In this document: positions 35,944 to 43,766 of the stretch, in pieces
Layout: each line of letters starts with the position of its first letter
Numbering within the stretch: the first letter of the stretch is position 1
Assembly (NCBI GenBank): GCA_021847605.1
Contig: JAJZQN010000001.1
Coordinates: 1-64,000, forward strand
Direction: 5' to 3'
DNA length: 64,000 nt
Origin: Pseudomonadota bacterium
Lineage (GTDB): Bacteria; Pseudomonadota; Alphaproteobacteria; Sphingomonadales; Sphingomonadaceae
The notes under the pieces: generated by a model
The model's input: the letters and a program-made list of their open reading frames with translations, nothing else
The model's database searches: none
What the model was told of the DNA's origin: nothing
Program-made: the position numbers and the translations under genes

Positions 35944-36203
35944 ACTGGCGATCCTTCCACCCGAATTTTCAGCGATTGCGTGAGGGTAAAGCTGCCATCG
36001 ACGCGGATGCGCAGATCGGCGCGCCACCCATCGGGGAATCGCGCCACGATCCGACGCGGCTCACCCGATGGCGACAGCCATCCCATGACGGTTTCGGCGT
36101 CATGCTCGCGACTGATAACGCCTGCCTCGCGAAGGAGCGGCATCACGTTGGCAGGGACAAGCTGGACCCGGCGCAGCTTCCCGCGCTGGGCCGCACTACG
36201 CAT
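35940..36203 (-). CDS. Hypothetical protein
   Basis: An 87-aa protein: a basic N-terminus (MRSAAQRGKLRRVQLVP) followed by a compact beta domain (GWLSPSGEPRRIVARFPDGWRADLRIRVDGSFTLTQS). It overlaps its upstream neighbour by 8 nt and its downstream one by 4 nt. No family recognised. Confidence 0.55.
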   Translation of the reverse strand: MRSAAQRGKLRRVQLVPANVMPLLREAGVISREHDAETVMGWLSPSGEPRRIVARFPDGWRADLRIRVDGSFTLTQSLKIRVEGSPV

Positions 36204-36492
36204 CGTCGCCCGGCCGCGTCACGCCTTCGACAATCTCGGTGCGCTCCACATGGTTACGACCCAGCGTCGTGATCTGCGCGATCATGACTGTCCCGGCCTC
36301 GGTGACGCGCACCGCCCCCAATTCGGACAGGGCGCGAAGTTGCGTCCGCACCCAGTCGCGCGACCGGGTAATGGCAAAGGCCTTCAGCACCCGCTGAAGC
36401 GACACTTCATTCAGGCGACCGTCCACCTGGACAGCCAGTTCCTTGAGGATGACCAGCCGGCCATCCTGCGCATTCTGTTCGGGCCAGTTCAT
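36196..36492 (-). CDS. VpaChn25_0724-family phage protein
   Basis: A 98-aa winged-helix-like protein. The pattern DGRLVILKELAVQVDGRLNEVSLQRVLKAF followed by SRDWVRTQLRALSELGAVRV and ending EGVTRPGDD matches the small VpaChn25_0724 family found beside gp27 in Mu-like phages (the GVxRP end is characteristic). Start ATG 36492 overlaps the DUF2730 stop. Role unknown, possibly DNA binding. Confidence 0.72.
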   Translation of the reverse strand: MNWPEQNAQDGRLVILKELAVQVDGRLNEVSLQRVLKAFAITRSRDWVRTQLRALSELGAVRVTEAGTVMIAQITTLGRNHVERTEIVEGVTRPGDDA

Positions 36493-36842
36493 GCTTTTTC
36501 TCGCATCAGATAATTGTCGATCCGATTGACCGCGTGCGACATGCTGGTGATTTCCGCACCCTGACGGCCGATCAGGCCCAGCGTGTCGGCCAGTTGGATG
36601 CGCAGGCCGGCAATGTCTTCTTTCGTGGGCAGATGCTTCATCTGCTCTTCCACGGTGATCTGTTTGTCTTCGATCACGTCCAGCCGGGTTTCGATCTTCG
36701 TCACCCGGTCGGCCGCTGCGCTCTGACTGCGCGTGTGCCACGTCCAGACGATATTCGCGATGCTGACCAGCATCCCCAACAGGCCAAGCAGGCCAGCACC
36801 GTTACTCACAATTTCCCCCGGATCGTCTGGACTTGAAAACAT
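36489..36842 (-). CDS. DUF2730 membrane/coiled-coil protein
   Basis: A 117-aa protein with one membrane segment (GAGLLGLLGMLVSIANIVWTW, about 15-35) and then a coiled coil (VTKIETRLDVIEDKQITVEEQMKHLPTKEDIAGLRIQLADT). This is the DUF2730 layout (Mu gp25 position, between lysis and packaging genes). Its role is not established. Confidence 0.75.
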   Translation of the reverse strand: MFSSPDDPGEIVSNGAGLLGLLGMLVSIANIVWTWHTRSQSAAADRVTKIETRLDVIEDKQITVEEQMKHLPTKEDIAGLRIQLADTLGLIGRQGAEITSMSHAVNRIDNYLMREKA

Positions 36843-36855
36843 GTTGAAAGGCCTT

Positions 36856-37437
36856 TCAGGGCCGATTGACGTTGATCGACGCAGCCCGGTCCCACGCTTC
36901 GATCAGACCGATCAGGCGGACGCTGTTGACGGTTATGGCGTCGAGGTCGGCCGCATCCAGGGCGGGACCGTCACCGGCCCGCACAGATCGGGCGGGCATG
37001 GGGGAAACTGCGGACAGTTGCGCCGTTCCGCCACCACGGACGGCGCTGGCTCCACCCGCTCTTGCGTCGTCGCGCAACCACTCAGACAGGCGAGCGCGAG
37101 CGCTGGCCAGATCGACCTGATAATCATGCTTCACCTCTGAAAATTTGGCCGCCCATTCGGCCTGCACCCGTGCGTCATTCTCGCGATCCAGCCGCGCCGC
37201 TTCGATCCGTGCTTCGCGCACCAGCCCTTCGAACTTGCGCATTTCCTCACGCTGTTCGACAAACTTCGCCTGCCATGTCGCCGCCTGGACGCGGCGATCC
37301 TCGGCCAGATCGCGAGCCTGATCGACTGCGAAGCACAGCCACAGGAACAGCAGCACCAGTGCGACAACCAGCATGCGGCCCGGCCGATCAGCGACCCAGC
37401 CAACGGCGCGCGACAAAAGGGTGATCGCCCAACTCAT
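36856..37437 (-). CDS. i-spanin (Rz-like)
   Basis: A 193-aa protein with an N-terminal membrane anchor (MLVVALVLLFLWLCFAV, about 22-38) and a long periplasmic coiled coil (ATWQAKFVEQREEMRKFEGLVREARIEAARLDRE). A second gene in another frame inside it encodes a lipoprotein with Rz1 features, which identifies it as the inner-membrane spanin. It follows the endolysin and one Arg-rich gene. Role: bridges inner and outer membranes for the last step of lysis. Confidence 0.78.
   Translation of the reverse strand: MSWAITLLSRAVGWVADRPGRMLVVALVLLFLWLCFAVDQARDLAEDRRVQAATWQAKFVEQREEMRKFEGLVREARIEAARLDRENDARVQAEWAAKFSEVKHDYQVDLASARARLSEWLRDDARAGGASAVRGGGTAQLSAVSPMPARSVRAGDGPALDAADLDAITVNSVRLIGLIEAWDRAASINVNRP
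36933..37127 (-). CDS. o-spanin (Rz1-like lipoprotein) embedded in Rz
   Basis: A 64-aa protein lying entirely inside the Rz-like gene in a different frame. The signal peptide MIIRSIWPALALACLSGC ends in lipobox LSGC (lipidated Cys18), and the mature part is Pro-rich (CPQFPPCPPDLCGPVTVPPW), both hallmarks of Rz1. AGAGG lies about 6 nt before ATG 37127. Lambda and P22 use the same embedded design. Confidence 0.8.
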   Translation of the reverse strand: MIIRSIWPALALACLSGCATTQERVEPAPSVVAERRNCPQFPPCPPDLCGPVTVPPWMRPTSTP

Positions 37438-37712
37438 GCGCCCCTCCGGCTGCGACGAATACGACGACGCACGCGGCGGCTGATATGCAGCCGATTGGGC
37501 TTGGCCCGACGCCGCCCCGGCCCGCCTTTGCTCCGCTTCAGGTTGTAACCGGACACGACCAGAGCGGCACGGCGCGCACGCTTGCGCGCAGCATTGGACG
37601 TAGGTTCAACGGCCTCGACCATGACAACTGGGCTGGCGGCGGCCATGGCAATCGCAGGCATCGCCATCGCTGCAACAGCCATCAGGCCCGCATATCGATA
37701 GACGCCCCTCAT
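37434..37712 (-). CDS. Secreted Arg-rich protein in the lysis cassette
   Basis: A 92-aa protein with a signal peptide (MAVAAMAMPAIAMAAA) and a strongly basic mature part whose last ~50 residues are almost half Arg/Lys (AARKRARRAAL, HISRRVRRRIRRSRRGA). It overlaps the endolysin stop and the Rz start by 4 nt each, so it is a real gene in the lysis group. It could act on the envelope or on lipopolysaccharide; this is speculation. Confidence 0.6.
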   Translation of the reverse strand: MRGVYRYAGLMAVAAMAMPAIAMAAASPVVMVEAVEPTSNAARKRARRAALVVSGYNLKRSKGGPGRRRAKPNRLHISRRVRRRIRRSRRGA

Positions 37713-38260
37713 TTCGCCACCTTGACGGTCAGTGTGCGCTCAGGCGGCAACAGAGTGAAACAGGCGCGCATTTCGTCATTGCGGCGGTTGACCAGACCAG
37801 TGACGACGACCTTGCCTGCCTTGTTCCAGAGCGCGAAGGCATCGCATGCGGAGTACCAGTCGCCTGCATTGAACTGGCGCGCCATAGTTGAAGTGCAGTA
37901 ACCGGCGATGCCGATATTATAAGCAACGCTGATAGCCGCGCCCAACTGATAGACCGTGGCCGCGATCTGCGGCGTGCAGGCCAGCACGCCCTTGCCGAAA
38001 TCGGAGCGGATGGCGGTGTGCAGGAAAGTGCGGCATTCGGCCAGCGTATAGCGCTTCATCGTCACCCGCGTTTCGCCGGTGCAGACGGTCCACTTGCCGA
38101 TCATGTCCTTATAGGGGACGGTCCTGGTCCCCTCCCATTTCTCGATCAGGCCGCCCGCGACCTCGGCCGCCTGGTCGTTGACGACCAGCGTGACCGGCGC
38201 AGTCACCAGCGCGGCGGCGGCGGCAGCGCCTGCGATCGATTTTCCCATGCCTTCAGCCAT
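37709..38260 (-). CDS. SAR endolysin (GH24 lysozyme)
   Basis: A 183-aa muramidase. The E-x8-D-x5-T triad is Glu43, Asp52 and Thr58 (EKWEGTRTVPYKDMIGKWT). The N-terminus has a weakly hydrophobic, Ala/Gly-rich segment (SIAGAAAAAALVTAPVTLVV), the signature of a signal-anchor-release endolysin exported by Sec and held in the membrane until the potential collapses. ATG 38248 is an alternative start. No separate holin is obvious; DUF2730 or a small membrane gene may serve. Confidence 0.82.
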   Translation of the reverse strand: MAEGMGKSIAGAAAAAALVTAPVTLVVNDQAAEVAGGLIEKWEGTRTVPYKDMIGKWTVCTGETRVTMKRYTLAECRTFLHTAIRSDFGKGVLACTPQIAATVYQLGAAISVAYNIGIAGYCTSTMARQFNAGDWYSACDAFALWNKAGKVVVTGLVNRRNDEMRACFTLLPPERTLTVKVAK

Positions 38261-38335
38261 GGGGAACCATTTCGATTGGGGGGAGATTTTGCTGTGCCAT
38301 GGCGACAGCAATGCGGTTTGGAACCGCCTCAGAAC

Positions 38336-38355
38336 ATGCCCGCCGCTGCGGGCAT
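38336..38355. terminator. Hairpin, copy 3 of 3, after mor
   Basis: ATGCCCGC (38336-38343), loop CGCT and GCGGGCAT (38348-38355): a perfect 8-bp stem seven bases past the stop codon of mor on the minus strand. It divides the early/middle operon from the lysis genes. Confidence 0.5.
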
Positions 38356-38361
38356 CAACGC

Positions 38362-38730
38362 CTAGTCCTGAGAAAAGAGGGAAAGCTGTGCAGCCGACCC
38401 TTTGATCGGCGGGTTATCCATCCGGGCGAACAGCTTGTCTATAGCCGTTTCGGTGAGGCCCAGCATGGATGCGATCTGGCCATGGCTGCGGCCGTGGGCG
38501 CGGTAATAGCGCGCACGAATGTCTCGCGCCAGAGGGATACGCAGCACAGCGGGCATGTAGCGGGCAATCAGCCGCCGCGCTGCCGGTTCGCCCAGGGCGC
38601 GCCATAAGTCATGATCAGGCGCGATCGACTTGGGGACATAGAGCCGACGACCGCCGAAGTTCTGCGTCAGCGCGACGAAAGCGTCTTCGCCCAACAGCGT
38701 CATCAATTCAGCGGTCAGCTTCTCGCTCAT
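38362..38730 (-). CDS. Mor-type transcription activator
   Basis: A 122-aa protein of the Mor/C family. It contains GGRRLYVPKSIAPDHDLWRALGEPAARRLIARY, the AGExxxVPxxL-like dimer domain followed by a helix-turn-helix GRSHGQIASMLGLTETAIDKLFARM. In Mu, Mor activates the middle promoter. It ends the early gene string, directly before the lysis and late genes, so it probably switches on the next transcription unit. Confidence 0.82.
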   Translation of the reverse strand: MSEKLTAELMTLLGEDAFVALTQNFGGRRLYVPKSIAPDHDLWRALGEPAARRLIARYMPAVLRIPLARDIRARYYRAHGRSHGQIASMLGLTETAIDKLFARMDNPPIKGSAAQLSLFSQD

Positions 38731-38894
38731 CAGAACATCAGCCCCATGAGCAGGCCAATCAGGAACGCCGCCGCGACCACAGACACCGGCGCACAGCCGC
38801 GACGGGCCGGGCGCGCGGTCGATTGAACCAGCGGCTGCGATTCCCAGGCGGCATGCATGTGGTGGCCGCGCACGGCCTGAACGCGGCGGCTCAT
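38730..38894 (-). CDS. 54-residue membrane peptide between gemA and mor
   Basis: ATG 38894 overlaps the gemA stop and its TGA overlaps the mor ATG (TGATG). The product MSRRVQAVRGHHMHAAWESQ... ends in one membrane segment (VSVVAAAFLIGLLMGLMF). The tight coupling on both sides supports a real gene. Function unknown; a small holin-like role is possible. Confidence 0.6.
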   Translation of the reverse strand: MSRRVQAVRGHHMHAAWESQPLVQSTARPARRGCAPVSVVAAAFLIGLLMGLMF

Positions 38895-39622
38895 CCTGTC
38901 ACCTCGTTGAACGCGCCCTGGCCGCCATGCTCGCGCAGCTTGCGGCCCAGCGACGCGGCGATCAGCTCATATTCGCTGGTGGTGAAGCGCAGGCCTTCGC
39001 CCTCGATGCCGCACAGCCGAAACGCCGCGTCCTTCAGCGACCAGCCCTCGGCCGCGATACCGGCCCGCTTCAGCTTGAACAGGATCGCGTCGCACAGCCC
39101 GACTTTTAGCGCATGGACGTAATGCGCCTTGGGGACACCGGCCTGCACCTGATCCCAGCCATGACGTTGCGCCCATTTCTTCAGCGCTTCTACCAGCTTG
39201 TCGCCCTGCGTCTGGTCGGCCCACTGGAATTTCATGCAACCCAGCTGGCGCTTGGCGAAGGCTTCCAGCCCCTTGTCCGCCTTGATCGCGGCCTGCGGCT
39301 CTTCGCGCACCGCGCACAGATGCGACAGGCTGATCCACATGACGCGGGCCTTCTTCGCCAGCGGATGGTCCGCGCGCTTCGCCATGCCGGGCTTTTTCGC
39401 CACGGCGCTGAACCCGCGACGCTCGAAATCCTGCACGACCAGACGCAGCTGGGGGACCGTGCATTTCTTCGCGCTGTCGTGACCGGCGACACGCAACAGC
39501 ACGCCGCGATACACGTCATCGTCCAGCCCCAGTTGCTTCTTGGCGACATGTACCTTGGCGATCAGGATATTGCGGGCCTTGTCGTCGGCGCGCAACACGC
39601 GGGCGGTGGCGGGGGGAGCCAT
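38891..39622 (-). CDS. GemA/gp16-like regulator (DUF1018)
   Basis: A 243-aa protein with the DUF1018 pattern: RNILIAKVHVAKKQLGLDDDVYRGVLLRVAGHDSAKKCTVPQLRLVVQDFERRGF. In Mu, GemA modulates host gene expression and supercoiling. ATG 39622 is used because GGAGG lies 8 nt upstream and it overlaps the previous stop (TGATG). The last ~150 residues form an additional helical domain (WADQTQGDKLVEALKKWAQRHGWDQV). Confidence 0.82.
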   Translation of the reverse strand: MAPPATARVLRADDKARNILIAKVHVAKKQLGLDDDVYRGVLLRVAGHDSAKKCTVPQLRLVVQDFERRGFSAVAKKPGMAKRADHPLAKKARVMWISLSHLCAVREEPQAAIKADKGLEAFAKRQLGCMKFQWADQTQGDKLVEALKKWAQRHGWDQVQAGVPKAHYVHALKVGLCDAILFKLKRAGIAAEGWSLKDAAFRLCGIEGEGLRFTTSEYELIAASLGRKLREHGGQGAFNEVTG

Positions 39623-39870
39623 CACCATGTCCTCCGCACTGGCTGTTCCTGGAAATGCCGGGGCCGATCGGGGAAACGCAACGCAGCAAACAGCGTGTTG
39701 ATGCTGCAACCAGCGACGATCGTCGTCGCAGGCGGCAGCTTCACCGAACAAGGCAGTTCGCCCGACAGCAGCACGATCGCCGCTTCGACCGTTTCGAAAT
39801 GAGGGGAATCCTCGTCCAGAACCGCCTGAACCTCCTTCAGGCCTTCGATCAATTCTTCGATCTGATCCAT
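39622..39870 (-). CDS. Hypothetical small protein
   Basis: An 82-aa protein whose first 35 residues form an acidic helix pair (MDQIEELIEGLKEVQAVLDE). ATG 39870 has AAGGAG upstream. It sits between the DnaA-like gene and gemA. No family recognised. Confidence 0.55.
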   Translation of the reverse strand: MDQIEELIEGLKEVQAVLDEDSPHFETVEAAIVLLSGELPCSVKLPPATTIVAGCSINTLFAALRFPDRPRHFQEQPVRRTW

Positions 39871-39872
39871 GA

Positions 39873-40265
39873 TCAATTCTCCTTCAGGCCGCGATACCGC
39901 TCGCGCAGACGCTCAGTGAGCATGAGGAAAGCGGGATCGCGCGCCCGCATGTCATCGGCGCGGCGGCGGGCGGACAGGATGGTGCTATGGTCGCGGCCGC
40001 CCAGCACCGCGCCGATCTGGGTCAGGCTGGCGACCTTCAGGTCCAGCGCCAGCCAGCACACCGCCGCCCGCGCCCGAAAATGACGCTGGTCACGGCCTGG
40101 GCCGATGATGTCGGCGCGCTTCAGCCCTGTGTGCCAGGCGACATCATCAACGATGTCACCGACGCGCACCCGACCACCGACGAACGGACGCGGCGCGCTG
40201 GCCGCGATCCGACCGACCATCAGGTTCAGCGCCGCGCGAACGGCGATGTCGCTCGCGCCGATCAT
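39873..40265 (-). CDS. DnaA domain IV-like DNA-binding protein
   Basis: A 130-aa protein. Residues ~35-115 match the C-terminal DNA-binding domain of DnaA: VDDVAWHTGLKRADIIGPGRDQRHFRARAAVCWLA, then the signature helix-turn-helix SLTQIGAVLGGRDHSTILSARRRA. There is no AAA+ part. In full DnaA this region reads DnaA boxes. Coupled to the MuB-like gene by a 4-nt overlap. A phage that replicates by transposition does not need DnaA in the Mu model, so its role may be regulatory or host-directed. Confidence 0.75.
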   Translation of the reverse strand: MIGASDIAVRAALNLMVGRIAASAPRPFVGGRVRVGDIVDDVAWHTGLKRADIIGPGRDQRHFRARAAVCWLALDLKVASLTQIGAVLGGRDHSTILSARRRADDMRARDPAFLMLTERLRERYRGLKEN

Positions 40266-41245
40266 GCCATCACCGCCTTGCTGGCGCGCTGGGCGAAGGC
40301 TTCGGCGATATGCTTGCGGGTCACGTCCACCGCCTGCGACCGCGCGATCGTCACCGCGTTAACCAGCGTCTTGGAACATTCGCGCAGGCCACCGGGACGC
40401 GACGCGATTTCCTTGATCAGGGCGACGGCGCTATCCTCATGAATGTCCCAAGCAGCGGCCAGCGCTTCGGCATCTTCGGGATAGGCACGCGGGATGACGA
40501 TGGTCTGCGCGACACGGCTGTAAAGTTGCGCGAGGTAAGGGGCCGATCGCGACGACCCTTCCATCTGGCTCGTCACATGCTCATTGCCGACCAGCATCAC
40601 GCCGACGCTGATTTCATCATACCAGCCGCGAATTTCCTCCAGTTGGTCGATCACCAGATGCTGGGCATCGTCGAAAATCAGCACGGCTTTCTTGTGCTTC
40701 AGTTCGGTGACGACCCAGCGCGACAGATCGTCGGACGAACCCCGCGCCGACTTGTTGCCCAACGCAATCAGCACCGTTTTGCACAAAGCCGTGATCGTCT
40801 TCATCGACTTGCGGCACCGAATGTAGAAAGCGTTGCTGGCGCGCTCGCCATATTCGACCAGCGCCTTCGTCTTGCCGACGCCCGGCGTCCCGATGCAAAC
40901 CACGATCCGGCCGCCATGCGCCCAGGTGAGGCCACCCATCACCGTGCGGGCCGCGCGCGTGTCAAAAAATTTCGGTTCGTCGGGCGCTTCGATCTGCAAC
41001 TGCGCCTGCGCCATCAGCGTCTGGCGATAGCGATAGACCTCCAGCGCGATCTTGTCGTTGCCGCCTCTATAAGGGGAGTTGTTGTAATTGCCGCCGCAAA
41101 AGGCGGACAGGGTCGATCCGGGCCGGTTGATCGGCCCTTCCAGGCGGCTCCAGCTAAAGCCGGTTTCCGTCTTGTACGAAATCAGCCATTTACGCTGATC
41201 GTCGATGAAGTCGTGGGTCGTCTCTATGTCGTTGACGTTGTTCAT
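40262..41245 (-). CDS. Transposition ATPase (MuB-like, AAA+)
   Basis: A 327-aa ATPase. Walker A GTPGVGKTKALVEYG, Walker B AVLIFDDAQHL, sensor-like VMLVGNEHV and an Arg-rich C-terminal helix set. It binds target DNA and stimulates the DDE transposase. ATG 41245 (AAGGA upstream, MNNVNDIETTHDF) is chosen; a GTG at 41326 overlapping the transposase stop would add 27 residues that would contain a large RNA hairpin. It lies 77 bp after the transposase. Confidence 0.88.
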   Translation of the reverse strand: MNNVNDIETTHDFIDDQRKWLISYKTETGFSWSRLEGPINRPGSTLSAFCGGNYNNSPYRGGNDKIALEVYRYRQTLMAQAQLQIEAPDEPKFFDTRAARTVMGGLTWAHGGRIVVCIGTPGVGKTKALVEYGERASNAFYIRCRKSMKTITALCKTVLIALGNKSARGSSDDLSRWVVTELKHKKAVLIFDDAQHLVIDQLEEIRGWYDEISVGVMLVGNEHVTSQMEGSSRSAPYLAQLYSRVAQTIVIPRAYPEDAEALAAAWDIHEDSAVALIKEIASRPGGLRECSKTLVNAVTIARSQAVDVTRKHIAEAFAQRASKAVMA

Positions 41246-41274
41246 GATACTCGCATCCTTGTGCTTGATGGCAC

Positions 41275-41315
41275 GGGCCGCGCCGAACGGGCGTAGGAAC
41301 TCACCGGCGCGGCCC
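41275..41315 (-). promoter_or_regulatory. Large inverted repeat between transposase and MuB genes
   Basis: GGGCCGCGCCG (41275-41285) and CGGCGCGGCCC (41305-41315) form a perfect 11-bp GC stem with a 19-nt loop, in the only sizeable gap of the early operon. It could attenuate or pace translation of the MuB-like gene. Confidence 0.55.
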
Positions 41316-41322
41316 TTAATTC

Positions 41323-43296
41323 TCACTCGACCGGGCGAAGACGGCCCATGGCCGCGATGAAATCTTCCTGCGGCTGGTTGTGAATGGGCGCTGGAAGGGC
41401 GTTCGAAGCGATTTTGACAGCCGCATTGCCATGGAAGCGCGCGGGCCGGATCACATTGGCGACCATGTCGGGTTCGGCCTGCTCTGTGTATCGACGCTGG
41501 CCTTCAACCTGCTGGGCGTTCAGCAAATCCTGCTGGTCGCGCAGGCGGCGAACCGTCTTGCGCATGTCGCCCAGGGTCTTTTTCTGGCGCTGGGCATCCT
41601 CGACCTTGTCGAACTGCGATGCCCCGATCCGGTCGGCTGAACAGATATAGTCGCCTGCCATGCTATAAACATGGACGGGCAGCGACAGATCGTCGGGATC
41701 GAACCGGATGGTCAGCAACTGCCCGGCATGGCGGCTCAATTCCCGCGACCAGTAGCGATTGCCCACGATCTTGACTGACCCGTCCTTCCGGTGCGCCTTG
41801 AGCTTCTCGCCCGTCAGCAGCGCAAGGCGCAGATGCTCTGGGCTGGCCTTGCCGATCGGCGACACTTCATAGCTTGCCTGAAACGTTGCCTGGAAACTGG
41901 CGCCATTGGCCGTTTCAGTACGACGGCCTTCCCGCTCATTATAGGCGGCGATGCCGTCGGCGACGACCTGGACGAACACAGCGAGCGGCACGGCCTTGGT
42001 CCCGTAATTTTCCGGCTTATTGTCGATATGGTTGCCGGTGTACGCGCCGGAACAACGAATATCTTTCGCCACGAAATCGGCCAGCGTGCGGAACGACCGT
42101 TCGATCGGCTTGGACTGGCCGCTATAGGGCTGCGCGAACTGGACGCCGATCCCCAGCGCCGGGAGGAGGCCGCGCGGATCATCTTCGCGAATGGTGAAGC
42201 GGAAGCGATTGCGCACGCCGCCCGTCACCCATTTCGAAGCGAAGGCGCGGCCATTGTCCATCAGGCAGCGGTTGGGAATCCCGTAATTCTTGAACAGGTC
42301 GGCAAAGGCCAGCCGGGTCAGCAGCGCGCTTTCCGTGTCGCCGATCCGCCAGGCCAGCATCATCGAACTGTAAACGTCCTGGATGGCGACCATCATCGGA
42401 CGGGCGATGATGTCCTTGCCCGACGCATCCTTGCCGAAATTGACGAAGACATCGAATTTATGGCCGTCGATATTGACCATATCCATGGCAAACATATGCG
42501 CTTTGCTGCGCTGCTGGGGGGGGACCATATTACGCACGGCGTCCATTCCTTTCCTCATTGCGACGATGACACGGGGGTCCACTTCACGCTGGAGCTTGCG
42601 CAGCAGCGTCTTTTCCGAAGGCAGCGTCAGGCCGCGCGGCCCGGCGTAGAATTTCTGGGTCTGGAAATAGCAGCTGCTGAAGGTCGGCCGTTCGGGACGC
42701 AGATATTCGGACTTGAGATACTGGAAGGCTCCGTCATCGACCTCGGCTTCCTTGCCGCCGCCTTTCCGACGCGGTGCCAGCGCCGGAAGATAGTCGGCAC
42801 GGGCCACGCCCTTCACCAGTTCCAGATAATTATAGACGGTCGCGACGCTGACCTTCATCGCCTGATGCGTGGCGCTGGCGGCAGCGGTGCGGTTCATGCC
42901 GGTGCTGATCAGCCCTTCGAACATGTCGAGGACTTTCGCGCGCGCCTGTGCGTCGGCCTTCACCTTGTCGCTCTGCATTTCGTACCAGGCCCAGCCATGC
43001 GCCTGGCGCGCGATCTTCACCGCGTCTTCGTCATTGGCTGGCACCCAAGCCAGACCGCGACGGACCAGTTCAGCGCGCGACGCATCGGGCAGCAGCGAGA
43101 TATGATATTCAAGGCCGCCACCCCGGCCAGAAGCCTTTCGCGCACGCGGCTGACCATCGTCATCGACCTGAAGCGCCCAATTTTCATCGGCCGCCCGCTC
43201 GTTGATTTTCCGCTTGTTTTTCGGCAGGCCCGGCAATGCAAGTTTCTCCAGTTCCAGTGACGTGAACCAAGTCTTTCCACCCCCCAATTCGATCAT
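41323..43296 (-). CDS. DDE transposase (MuA-like)
   Basis: A 657-aa transposase. The N-terminal Mu DNA-binding region reads KTWFTSLELEKLALPGLPKN...GLEYHISLLP. The integrase core supplies Asp277 (VNIDGHKFD), Asp347 (LMDNGRAF) and Glu399 (SKPIERSF) as the DDE triad, and a Mu-C domain follows. It cuts and joins the phage ends for lysogenic insertion and replicative transposition. It overlaps the upstream gene by 4 nt. Confidence 0.93.
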   Translation of the reverse strand: MIELGGGKTWFTSLELEKLALPGLPKNKRKINERAADENWALQVDDDGQPRARKASGRGGGLEYHISLLPDASRAELVRRGLAWVPANDEDAVKIARQAHGWAWYEMQSDKVKADAQARAKVLDMFEGLISTGMNRTAAASATHQAMKVSVATVYNYLELVKGVARADYLPALAPRRKGGGKEAEVDDGAFQYLKSEYLRPERPTFSSCYFQTQKFYAGPRGLTLPSEKTLLRKLQREVDPRVIVAMRKGMDAVRNMVPPQQRSKAHMFAMDMVNIDGHKFDVFVNFGKDASGKDIIARPMMVAIQDVYSSMMLAWRIGDTESALLTRLAFADLFKNYGIPNRCLMDNGRAFASKWVTGGVRNRFRFTIREDDPRGLLPALGIGVQFAQPYSGQSKPIERSFRTLADFVAKDIRCSGAYTGNHIDNKPENYGTKAVPLAVFVQVVADGIAAYNEREGRRTETANGASFQATFQASYEVSPIGKASPEHLRLALLTGEKLKAHRKDGSVKIVGNRYWSRELSRHAGQLLTIRFDPDDLSLPVHVYSMAGDYICSADRIGASQFDKVEDAQRQKKTLGDMRKTVRRLRDQQDLLNAQQVEGQRRYTEQAEPDMVANVIRPARFHGNAAVKIASNALPAPIHNQPQEDFIAAMGRLRPVE

Positions 43297-43766
43297 TTTC
43301 GGCGGTTCCTCGTGATGGATGGGTTCAAGCGCTCAATGATCTTGAGCTGCTGAGTAAGTTCGGCGATTTCGCTGCGAATATGGCTGGCCTGCGCGGCGTA
43401 AATGTCGTCGCCGTCCAGTACCGACAGGCCGATGTCGCGCACTTCCCGGTCAAAAATATCGACACGGTTCGAGACAGCGATCAGCGCCTTCATGCGGCCA
43501 AAGCTGATATTATGTTCGTCGCGGGCGGGGCTGGCATAGGCATCCAGCATCGCCTTGCTGACATCGTAATCCAGCAGGACACTCATTTCCGCAGCGATGA
43601 CGACACGGTCCCGTACGTCATGCTTCAATATTTCCGACACCGCCCTTGCCGTGCGCGCATCAACCCCCGCCAAGGCGGCAGGCAGCGTGGCCGGTTTCGG
43701 CACGCTCCAGTCGAACGGCAACTGGTCAGGATGCGTGGCGCGCGTCCTAGCCAACGGTCCCACCAT
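43293..43766 (-). CDS. Hypothetical early protein upstream of the transposase
   Basis: A 157-aa protein (MVGPLARTRATHPDQLPFDW...). It is mostly helical (ARTARAVSEILKHDVRDRVVIAAEMSVLLDYDVSKAMLDAYAS, then a C-terminal coiled coil EIAELTQQLKIIERL). It overlaps the preceding gene; ATG 43772 or 43805 are other possible starts. Conserved-looking position before muA. Function unknown. Confidence 0.6.
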   Translation of the reverse strand: MVGPLARTRATHPDQLPFDWSVPKPATLPAALAGVDARTARAVSEILKHDVRDRVVIAAEMSVLLDYDVSKAMLDAYASPARDEHNISFGRMKALIAVSNRVDIFDREVRDIGLSVLDGDDIYAAQASHIRSEIAELTQQLKIIERLNPSITRNRRK

